NCBI GenBank assembly: GCA_012728465.1 | Contig: JAAYFB010000351.1 | Span: forward strand, 1-13,389 | Direction of reading: 5' to 3' | DNA from: Proteiniphilum sp. | Lineage (GTDB): Bacteria; Bacteroidota; Bacteroidia; Bacteroidales; Dysgonomonadaceae | Length of the DNA stretch: 13,389 nt | Part shown: piece by piece, positions 7,211 to 13,389 of the stretch | How the letters are laid out: each line of letters opens with the position of its first letter | Numbering within the stretch: position 1 is the stretch's first letter | The notes under the pieces: generated by a model | What the model saw: only the letters and a program-made list of their open reading frames with translations | What the model was told of the DNA's origin: nothing | The model's database searches: none | Made by a program: the position numbers and the translations under genes

Positions 7211-9079
7211 ATGAGTAAAGATTTAAATAAAGATAAATTAAACTTAGGTGCTGATGCCTGGAAGTTGCGTAGTGCAACATCTACGCAAGGACGAAGAATG
7301 GCTGGTGCGCGTGCTCTTTGGCGTGCCAATGGTATGACATCCGAGCAGATGGGAAAACCAATAATCGCTATTGTTAATTCATTTACACAGTTTGTTCCTG
7401 GTCACGTTCATCTTCATGAAATAGGACAACTAGTAAAGAAAGAGATTGAAAAACTAGGTTGCTTTGCCGCCGAGTTCAATACTATTGCCGTTGATGATGG
7501 TATAGCAATGGGACACGATGGAATGTTGTACTCACTTCCATCTCGAGATCTTATTGCAGACTCGGTAGAGTATATGGTGAATGCACATAAAGCGGATGCT
7601 ATGGTATGTATTAGCAACTGCGATAAAATAACTCCTGGGATGCAAATGGCAGCTATGCGATTAAATATACCTGCAATATTTGTATCAGGAGGACCAATGG
7701 AAGCCGGTAATTTAGATGGAGAGCAAGTTGACTTAATAAATGCTATGATAGAGTCGGCTGACGAAAATGTTTCAGACGAACGCATTGAGCAGTTAGAAGT
7801 GTCTGCTTGTCCTACTTGTGGTTCTTGCTCAGGTATGTTTACGGCTAACTCTATGAACTGCTTAAACGAAGCAATTGGTCTCGCATTACCTGGAAATGGT
7901 ACAATCGTTGCAACTCATGCTAATAGAAAGGATTTATTCATAAAGGCTGCACACCAAATTGTGGAAAATGCTAAACGTTACTATTTTCAAGATGATGACA
8001 CTGTGCTTCCACGTAGCATTGCTACACGTCAAGCATTTATGAATGCTATGACACTAGATATTGCTATGGGTGGATCAACAAATACAATATTGCACATTTT
8101 GGCTATTGCAAATGAAGGGGGAGTTGATTTCACTATGGATGACATGGATGCTCTTTCACGTAAAGTGCCATGTGTATGCAAGGTAGCCCCTAATTCTCAA
8201 AAATATCATATCCAAGATGTAAACCGTGCAGGTGGAATATTAGGAATAATAAATGAATTAGCAAAAGGTGGACTAATAGACACAGCTGTTTATCGGGCCG
8301 ATGGCTTAACATTAGCAGAAGCTCTTGCTAAATATGACGTTACGGTTGATGCTCCATCTGTCGAAGCAATAAATATATATTCTTCAGCTCCTGGAAATAA
8401 GAGAAATATAGTGATGGCATCACAAAATACTTTGTATAAAGAGTTAGATACTGATCGTGTAAATGGATGTATCCGTAGTTTGAATCATGCTTACACTAAG
8501 GATGGGGGACTTGCTATTCTTAAAGGAAATATAGCTGAGAATGGATGTGTAGTGAAGACTGCTGGCGTTGACGAAAGCATATGGAAATTTACTGGTCGTG
8601 CTAAAGTGTACCACTCCCAAGATGCAGCATGCGATGCTATATTGAAAAATGAAGTAGTAGCAGGTGATGTAGTGGTTATTGCTTACGAAGGACCAAAAGG
8701 TGGACCAGGCATGCAAGAAATGCTTTATCCTACATCGTATATCAAAGCAAGACATCTTGGTATAGAATGTGCACTAATTACAGATGGTCGTTTCTCAGGA
8801 GGTACATCAGGTTTGTCTATAGGACATGTTTCGCCCGAAGCAGCAGCAGGGGGCAACATAGCTTTAATACGTAATAATGACTCGATTGATATTGATATTC
8901 CCAATCGTAGTATTAACTTGATGATAAGTGATGAGGAGATGGCAAAACGTAGAAAAGAGGAAGAAGCAAAAGGCGATAAATCGTTTACTCCAAATAGAGA
9001 TAGACAAGTTTCAAAAGCCTTACGCACTTACGCCGCATTTGTTAGTTCGGCAGATAAAGGGGCAGTAAGATTAATATAA
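7211..9079 (+). CDS. ilvD: Dihydroxy-acid dehydratase, E. coli-like [4Fe-4S] type
   Basis: IlvD dehydrates 2,3-dihydroxy-isovalerate and 2,3-dihydroxy-3-methylvalerate to the keto acids of valine and isoleucine. It belongs to the IlvD/Edd family and is 622 residues long (E. coli IlvD has 616). Cluster and metal residues are visible in [10 protein letters not shown] (C137, D138, K139) and [12 protein letters not shown] (C200, C203, C206). The conserved active-site loop GRFSGGTSG lies at about 526-534. Near the N-terminus the protein has [14 protein letters not shown], where the [2Fe-2S] plant and mycobacterial type has a cysteine. This places it with the oxygen-sensitive E. coli-type enzyme, inferred from the motif. 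The ATG at 7211 is preceded by a weak hairpin (CTGAA/TTCAG, 7185-7199). ilvB follows after 81 bases. Confidence 0.96.
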   Translation: MSKDLNKDKLNLGADAWKLRSATSTQGRRMAGARALWRANGMTSEQMGKPIIAIVNSFTQFVPGHVHLHEIGQLVKKEIEKLGCFAAEFNTIAVDDGIAMGHDGMLYSLPSRDLIADSVEYMVNAHKADAMVCISNCDKITPGMQMAAMRLNIPAIFVSGGPMEAGNLDGEQVDLINAMIESADENVSDERIEQLEVSACPTCGSCSGMFTANSMNCLNEAIGLALPGNGTIVATHANRKDLFIKAAHQIVENAKRYYFQDDDTVLPRSIATRQAFMNAMTLDIAMGGSTNTILHILAIANEGGVDFTMDDMDALSRKVPCVCKVAPNSQKYHIQDVNRAGGILGIINELAKGGLIDTAVYRADGLTLAEALAKYDVTVDAPSVEAINIYSSAPGNKRNIVMASQNTLYKELDTDRVNGCIRSLNHAYTKDGGLAILKGNIAENGCVVKTAGVDESIWKFTGRAKVYHSQDAACDAILKNEVVAGDVVVIAYEGPKGGPGMQEMLYPTSYIKARHLGIECALITDGRFSGGTSGLSIGHVSPEAAAGGNIALIRNNDSIDIDIPNRSINLMISDEEMAKRRKEEEAKGDKSFTPNRDRQVSKALRTYAAFVSSADKGAVRLI

Positions 9080-9105
9080 AATATTTAGTAGAAGAATCTA
9101 ATCAT

Positions 9106-9138
9106 CTAATTATTATAAATGATAGTTTGAGTAATTAG
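9106..9138 (+). other. Inverted repeat in the ilvD-ilvB gap
   Basis: CTAATTA (9106-9112) pairs perfectly with TAATTAG (9132-9138) around a 19-base AT-rich loop. The stem is only 7 bp and almost all A-T, with no U-tract, so it is weak as RNA. It might equally be chance in a low-GC gap. Confidence 0.25.
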
Positions 9139-9160
9139 TAGCAATAATAAAATCAAAAGT

Positions 9161-10885
9161 ATGAAAGAGGAACAAAGTAATTCAATAGTTTCTGGTAGCG
9201 AGGCACTTATTCGGTCGCTAGTAGCAGAGGGAGTTGATACAATGTTTGGGTATCCTGGGGGGGCTATTATGCCGGTTTTTGATGCCTTGTATGATCATAG
9301 GGACAAAGTAAAACATGTTTTGGTACGTCACGAGCAGGCAGCCGTTCATGCAGCTCAAGGATATGCACGTGTATCGCAAAAAGTAGGGGTTGCATTAGTA
9401 ACTTCTGGCCCAGGAGCTACCAATACCATCACAGGATTGACGGATGCTATGATGGATAGTACCCCACTTGTAGTAATTTCGGGTCAGGTTGCATCTAGTC
9501 TTTTAGGTTCTGATGCATTTCAGGAGGCTGATGTTATTGGTATTACTCAACCAGTAACGAAATGGGCTTATCAGGTTCGACGTGTTGAGGATATTCCATG
9601 GGCTATATCTCGTGCGTTTTATATTGCTCGTTCTGGTCGTCCAGGTCCTGTAGTTATTGATATCGCAAAAGATGCACAAGTTAATAAGTGTGAGTTTAAA
9701 TATGAGAAGACAACTTTTCTTCGTAGCTATTATCCTGTGCCTCATCCCGATAAAGAAAAAATTGCGGAGGCTGCAAAGATAATAAATGAAGCAAAGAGGC
9801 CCTTTGCTCTTGTAGGGCAGGGTGTTGTTCTTGGAAAAGCAGAGACTGAATTAAAGTTGTTCTTAGAAAAGAGCGGAATTCCTTTCGCTTCGACTTTACT
9901 TGGATTATCTGCTATGAATAGTGATCATCCATTAAATACAGGAATGTTAGGAATGCATGGCAATATTGGTCCTAACATTAATACTAATAGTTGTGATGTG
10001 TTGATAGCTATTGGCATGCGTTTCGATGATAGGGTTACAGGCAACCTTAACTCGTATGCTAAACAGGCAAAAATCATTCATTTTGATATTGACCCTGGAG
10101 AAATTGATAAAAATGTAAAGACTACTGTCAAGGTACTTGGTAATGCAAAAACTACATTGTCAATGATTACTGAGCTTATAAATTCGAATAATCATAATGA
10201 TTGGTTGAATAAGTTTCGAGAATATGACAAAATTGAGTATGATAAAGTAATAAAGCAAGAGCTTTTTCCTGAAAATGGAGGGCAAATTAAAATGGGGGAG
10301 GTAGTCCATAAGGTTACTGAGGCTACCGGAAATAAAGCAATCTGTGTGAATGATGTGGGACAACATCAAATGATTAGCTCACGATACTTTAAGTTTACAC
10401 AATCTCGTAGTCTTGTAACATCGGGTGGGTTAGGAACAATGGGCTTTGGCCTTCCTGCAGCAATTGGTGCTAAGTATGGTGCACCCGACAGAACAGTTTG
10501 TGTGTTTGTGGGTGATGGAGGTTTACAAATGACAATGCATGAGTTTGGGACTATTCTTGAAACAGGTGTTGATGTGAAAATTATCCTTTTAAATAATAAT
10601 TATTTAGGGATGGTGCGTCAATGGCAAGAGCTATTCTTTGAAGAGAGGTATTCCGAGACTCATTTGAAGAATCCTGACTTCATTAAGGTGGCCGATGCAT
10701 ACAATATTGCTGGGCGAATAGTAACTGAGCGTGCTGAGCTTGATGATGCAATCCAAGAGATGCTTAACCATAAGGGTAGTTTTTTGCTTGAAGTTGTTGT
10801 GGAAACAAAAGGCATGGTGTATCCAATGGTTCCTGCTGGTGGCAGTGTAACAGATGTGATGGTAGGAAAAGGAGAGAAAGTTTGA
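9161..10885 (+). CDS. ilvB: Acetohydroxyacid (acetolactate) synthase, large catalytic subunit
   Basis: This ThDP- and FAD-dependent enzyme joins two pyruvates to acetolactate (valine and leucine), or pyruvate with 2-ketobutyrate to acetohydroxybutyrate (isoleucine). The N-terminal ThDP domain carries FGYPGGAIMPVFDALY and RHEQAAVHAAQGYAR, in which E58 is the conserved cofactor-activating glutamate. FQEADVIGITQPVTKWAYQV follows at about 126-145. The middle domain has PFALVGQGVVLG. The C-terminal ThDP motif runs from GDGG (451-454) to NNNYLGM (478-484). The tryptophan in MVRQWQ (W488) corresponds to the residue that in E. coli AHAS II favours 2-ketobutyrate, so isoleucine formation is supported. 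The 574 residues are normal. The biosynthetic assignment, rather than catabolic acetolactate synthase, is supported by the small-subunit gene 60 bases downstream. Confidence 0.96.
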   Translation: MKEEQSNSIVSGSEALIRSLVAEGVDTMFGYPGGAIMPVFDALYDHRDKVKHVLVRHEQAAVHAAQGYARVSQKVGVALVTSGPGATNTITGLTDAMMDSTPLVVISGQVASSLLGSDAFQEADVIGITQPVTKWAYQVRRVEDIPWAISRAFYIARSGRPGPVVIDIAKDAQVNKCEFKYEKTTFLRSYYPVPHPDKEKIAEAAKIINEAKRPFALVGQGVVLGKAETELKLFLEKSGIPFASTLLGLSAMNSDHPLNTGMLGMHGNIGPNINTNSCDVLIAIGMRFDDRVTGNLNSYAKQAKIIHFDIDPGEIDKNVKTTVKVLGNAKTTLSMITELINSNNHNDWLNKFREYDKIEYDKVIKQELFPENGGQIKMGEVVHKVTEATGNKAICVNDVGQHQMISSRYFKFTQSRSLVTSGGLGTMGFGLPAAIGAKYGAPDRTVCVFVGDGGLQMTMHEFGTILETGVDVKIILLNNNYLGMVRQWQELFFEERYSETHLKNPDFIKVADAYNIAGRIVTERAELDDAIQEMLNHKGSFLLEVVVETKGMVYPMVPAGGSVTDVMVGKGEKV

Positions 10886-10945
10886 TGAGGCACTTTGTGC
10901 ATAAAGTAATCATTATAATAACTCACATAAAATATAAACAAGAAT

Positions 10946-11506
10946 ATGAGTAACAAAACATTATATACAATAACCATTTTCTCTGAAAATGCAGTTGGTG
11001 TTCTTAATCAAATTACAACTATCTTTACCCGCAGACAATTAAATATAGAAACCCTCTCTGTTTCACCATCTGCATTAGAAGGAATACATAAGTTTACAAT
11101 TACGACTTTTGCCGAAGATGAATCTGTGGCAAAAAAAATAGTTCGTCAAATAGATAAGCGAGTTGATATTTTAAAGGCTTTCTATAACACTGATGATGAT
11201 TTAGTGTATCAAGAGCTTGCTCTTTATAAGTTGTCGACAGAGAAAGTGATGGAACATGGATCGGTTGAATATTTAATTCGCAAATACAATATACGTGTGT
11301 TGGAGGTTACAGAAGATAATATTGTTTTCTTAAAGGCAGGTCATTATGAAGAGACTCAAGGGTTGTTTGAAGAGTTAGCAGAGAAGATAGGAGTACTTCA
11401 GTTCGTTCGTTCGGGGCGTATTGCTATCACCAAATCTAAGATAGAACGATTGAGCGATATCTTAGCAGAAAGAGAAGCTCTAGGTCACTGCGAGCAACAA
11501 TTATAA
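10946..11506 (+). CDS. ilvN: Acetohydroxyacid synthase, small regulatory subunit
   Basis: This subunit stimulates the catalytic subunit and gives feedback inhibition, usually by valine. An ACT domain covers about residues 5-76, with NAVGVLNQITTIFTRRQLNI; G18 is the conserved glycine at the amino-acid binding site. A C-terminal acetolactate-synthase small-subunit domain follows (about 95-170). The 186 residues exceed the 163 of E. coli IlvH and the 96 of E. coli IlvN, the latter lacking the C-terminal domain. ilvH is an equally usable name. The ATG at 10946 lies in A-rich sequence without a Shine-Dalgarno motif. Immediately upstream is ilvB. In the 88-base gap to ilvC there are two small hairpins. 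Confidence 0.94.
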   Translation: MSNKTLYTITIFSENAVGVLNQITTIFTRRQLNIETLSVSPSALEGIHKFTITTFAEDESVAKKIVRQIDKRVDILKAFYNTDDDLVYQELALYKLSTEKVMEHGSVEYLIRKYNIRVLEVTEDNIVFLKAGHYEETQGLFEELAEKIGVLQFVRSGRIAITKSKIERLSDILAEREALGHCEQQL

Positions 11507-11514
11507 TATCGTTC

Positions 11515-11576
11515 GATAAAAGAATTTATCATTAATAATAGAATATATAACAGTTGTCGATAATAAGCAATCGGCA
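11515..11576 (+). other. Two tandem hairpins in the ilvN-ilvC gap
   Basis: GATAAA (11515-11520) pairs with TTTATC (11525-11530) around an AGAA loop. TGTCGAT (11555-11561) pairs with ATCGGCA (11570-11576), 7 bp with one G-U. Neither is followed by a U-tract. They lie in the longest gap of the operon, just before the gene with the most distinct codon use, so a processing or stability role is possible but unproven. Confidence 0.4.
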
Positions 11577-11594
11577 CAATAATTAATTACAAAT

Positions 11595-12641
11595 ATGGCA
11601 AAAATGAATTTTGGCGGTGTGGAAGAAAATGTAGTTACCCGCAAGGAATATCCATTGAGCAAAGCTCAGGAAATACTAAAAGATGAAACTGTTGCAGTAA
11701 TTGGTTACGGAGTTCAAGGCCCAGGCCAATCTCTTAACCTTCGCGATAATGGAATTAATGTAATAATCGGACAACGTAAAGACAGCCCTACTTGGGACAA
11801 AGCTATTGCTGATGGATGGGTGCCAGGCGAAACTCTTTTTGAAATTGAAGAGGCTTGCGAGCGTGGTACTATTATTCAGTACCTACTTTCAGATGCTGCT
11901 CAAATCAAACTTTGGGATACAGTTAAGAAGCACCTAACTTCAGGAAAAGCTTTATACTTCTCACATGGTTTTGGAATTACATACAAAGAGCGTACAGGAA
12001 TTATTCCTCCTGCTGATATAGATGTTATTCTAGTAGCACCAAAAGGATCGGGTACTAGCCTTCGTCGTATGTTCCTTGAAGGACGTGGATTGAACTCAAG
12101 TTACGCTATCTTCCAAGATGCTACTGGCAAAGCGTTCGATCGTGCAGTTGCTTTAGGAATTGGTGTTGGTTCAGGGTACCTATTCGAAACTGATTTTAAA
12201 CGTGAAGTATTTTCTGATTTAACAGGTGAACGTGGTACTCTTATGGGTGCTATTCAGGGTATTATGTTGGCTCAATACGAAGTGCTTCGTGAAAATGGAC
12301 ACACACCATCTGAAGCATTCAACGAGACTGTTGAGGAGCTTACTCAGTCGCTTATGCCTCTCTTTGCAGAAAACGGAATGGATTGGATGTATGCAAACTG
12401 TTCAACAACTGCACAGCGTGGTGCGCTTGATTGGATGGGACCTTTCCACAAAGCTACTAAACCAGTTTTCGAAGAGTTATATAGAGAAGTTGCTAACGGC
12501 AACGAAGCTCAACGATCAATCGATAGTAACTCACAAGCAGATTATCGTGTGAAACTTGAAGAGGAGCTACGTGAACTTCGTGAAAGTGAAATGTGGCAAA
12601 CTGGTGCTGTGGTTCGTAAACTTAGACCTGAGAATAACTAA
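11595..12641 (+). CDS. ilvC: Ketol-acid reductoisomerase, class I (short form)
   Basis: IlvC performs the Mg2+-dependent alkyl shift and NAD(P)H reduction of acetolactate and acetohydroxybutyrate. The Rossmann motif is GYGVQGPGQ (37-45). The following GQRKDS loop has R61 and S64 placed to hold the 2'-phosphate of NADPH, suggesting but not proving NADPH preference. ALYFSHGFGI contains H124, the conserved active-site histidine. The C-terminal knotted domain (about 190-330) carries FSDLTGERGTLMGAIQG and ENGHTPSEAFNETVEELTQ, whose acidic residues bind Mg2+. The 348 residues fit class I, and the C-terminus WQTGAVVRKLRPENN closely resembles my recollection of Bacteroides IlvC. The ATG at 11595 was preferred to ATG 11604 because the family N-terminus aligns with it. 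Codon choice is richer in C-ending codons than in leuA (Phe TTC 8 of 14 against 3 of 14), as expected for high expression. It is the last gene of the operon. Confidence 0.96.
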   Translation: MAKMNFGGVEENVVTRKEYPLSKAQEILKDETVAVIGYGVQGPGQSLNLRDNGINVIIGQRKDSPTWDKAIADGWVPGETLFEIEEACERGTIIQYLLSDAAQIKLWDTVKKHLTSGKALYFSHGFGITYKERTGIIPPADIDVILVAPKGSGTSLRRMFLEGRGLNSSYAIFQDATGKAFDRAVALGIGVGSGYLFETDFKREVFSDLTGERGTLMGAIQGIMLAQYEVLRENGHTPSEAFNETVEELTQSLMPLFAENGMDWMYANCSTTAQRGALDWMGPFHKATKPVFEELYREVANGNEAQRSIDSNSQADYRVKLEEELRELRESEMWQTGAVVRKLRPENN

Positions 12642-12681
12642 TAAAGTTATTTGATAATTAATACACAATGTGTGTAAGTTT

Positions 12682-12712
12682 AAGGCATTCTCTTTAGGGG
12701 GAGTGCCTTTTT
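12682..12712 (+). terminator. Intrinsic terminator of the leu/ilv operon
   Basis: AAGGCATTCTC (12682-12692) pairs with GGGAGTGCCTT (12699-12709) over 11 bp with two G-U pairs and a six-base loop. A run of five T (12708-12712) follows. It begins 40 bases after the ilvC stop. A small separate hairpin, TACACA/TGTGTA (12662-12676), precedes it. On the opposite strand the stem is followed by only a short T-rich stretch, so it serves the plus strand mainly. Confidence 0.85.
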
Positions 12713-12756
12713 GCATTGTTCAAAGTCACCTTTCGAGTAAATGCACGTAACGCCAC

Positions 12757-13389
12757 TCACTCCATTCCAACCTCTAGCACTACTACTTCTGATACTGTGG
12801 CTATCCTATGTTGTGGTCCTGCTAGGGCCAATCCTGAAGTTACATATACATTAGTATTGCTCTTCTTTTTGTAGCCATGAGCCACTTCAAACTTCAGAGA
12901 AGTAGCAAGATTGCCAGGAAATACCTGACCATGGTGAGTGTGCCCATACAATGCAATATCAACATTGGCTTTTGCATCCTCATTCAGATCGTAAGGTGAG
13001 TGATTTAGTAGAAAGATTGGCTTGTTTTTATCAACATTATATTTGTTAAGTAGCTGTTCGGTTGATAGTCTATCTTGAATAATCCAATCTTCTCGACCAA
13101 CTACATAGAAGGAACTGTCAACAAGTACTGCCGAATCCATAAGCATCGTTATACCCGATTTGTTTAGATATTCAATCTTACTTTCTCCCTCCTTTCTATA
13201 TTCATGATTCCCAGGGCAAGCATACACGCCTAGTGGAGCTTTTAGTTGCCGTAGAATGCTTCCCATATCTTGCTCAATAAGTGGCTCAAGACTAGCATCA
13301 ATTATGTCGCCTACTAGAAGTATTATATCTGGGTTCTGAACATTAATAAAGTCAACCATTCTCTGTGCTTCATATTTATTTATGGTATA
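12757..13389 (-). CDS. Calcineurin-like metallophosphoesterase, N-terminus cut by window edge
   Basis: The minus-strand frame ends with TGA at 12759-12757 and stays open to the right edge, giving 210 visible residues. Counting from that edge, the dinuclear-metal motifs are in canonical order: LLVGDIID (27-31), CPGNHEYR with N61 and H62, FLLNHSPYDL with H130, and GHTHHGQ (149-155). The visible part starts YTINKYEAQRM, which in relatives follows directly on the first metal motif (DxH), so that motif and the true start lie beyond the window. An internal ATG at 13359 would give 200 residues but would lack that motif. Homologues with this pattern are often 350-400 residues with N-terminal membrane helices (YkuE-like), which cannot be checked here. 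The substrate is unknown. The gene converges on ilvC and is probably unrelated to amino acid synthesis. Confidence 0.88.
   Translation of the reverse strand, partial: YTINKYEAQRMVDFINVQNPDIILLVGDIIDASLEPLIEQDMGSILRQLKAPLGVYACPGNHEYRKEGESKIEYLNKSGITMLMDSAVLVDSSFYVVGREDWIIQDRLSTEQLLNKYNVDKNKPIFLLNHSPYDLNEDAKANVDIALYGHTHHGQVFPGNLATSLKFEVAHGYKKKSNTNVYVTSGLALAGPQHRIATVSEVVVLEVGME

Noticed and set aside
12226..12552. 108-codon frame on the plus strand inside ilvC
   Set aside because: It overlaps the well-conserved IlvC C-terminal domain in another frame and shows no family motif of its own.
12757..13359. ATG at 13359 as the true start of the metallophosphoesterase
   Set aside because: The frame remains open to the window edge and a start here would omit the first metal-binding motif, which must lie upstream.
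1..13389. Mobile elements, CRISPR arrays, tRNA or rRNA genes, phage or defence genes
   Set aside because: No repeat-spacer pattern, transposase, terminal inverted repeats, tRNA-like fold or such gene families were seen. Apart from the attenuator the region is ordinary core metabolism.

Overview
The window carries a complete branched-chain amino acid biosynthesis operon from an AT-rich member of the Bacteroidota, most likely the order Bacteroidales. Four things point there: the gene order leuA-leuC-leuD-(second leuA-like gene)-leuB-ilvD-ilvB-ilvN-ilvC, the Bacteroides-like protein sequences (LeuA and IlvC especially), ribosome-binding regions that are mostly A-rich and lack a Shine-Dalgarno motif, and promoter elements of the TTTG / TAnnTTTG type. 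The species cannot be named from the sequence.

Layout. Positions 1-257 (minus strand) hold the N-terminal part of an acetate-uptake transporter of the GPR1/FUN34/YaaH (SatP) family, cut by the window edge. Positions 258-838 are a long AT-rich divergent intergenic region. Its right half is an almost textbook transcription attenuator: a candidate promoter (598-628), a 21-codon leader peptide in which 10 residues are Leu, Ile or Val (667-732), a protector hairpin, an antiterminator overlapping the leader stop codon, and a strong intrinsic terminator (776-812) ending 26 bases before leuA. Nine co-directional genes follow from 839 to 12641 with gaps of 25-88 bases and no convincing internal terminator. 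A rho-independent terminator (12682-12712) closes the unit. A convergent minus-strand metallophosphoesterase (12757 to the right edge), lacking its N-terminus, ends the window.

How the genes work together. IlvB/IlvN (acetohydroxyacid synthase), IlvC (ketol-acid reductoisomerase) and IlvD (dihydroxy-acid dehydratase) make the 2-keto acids of valine and isoleucine. LeuA, LeuC/LeuD and LeuB lengthen 2-ketoisovalerate to 2-ketoisocaproate for leucine. The second LeuA-family enzyme (4522-6084) is unlikely to be a simple duplicate. The best guess is a citramalate-type synthase that, with LeuCD and LeuB, makes 2-ketobutyrate for isoleucine without threonine deaminase; no ilvA is in the window. No transaminase (ilvE) is present either. 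The leader peptide carries codons for all three end products, so one attenuator could sense all three for the whole 12-kb transcript. LeuC and IlvD carry cysteine motifs for labile iron-sulfur clusters, consistent with anaerobic or low-oxygen life.

The enzymes are ordinary. The most interesting part is the leader region before leuA, followed by the specificity of the second LeuA-like enzyme, which begins with TTG.
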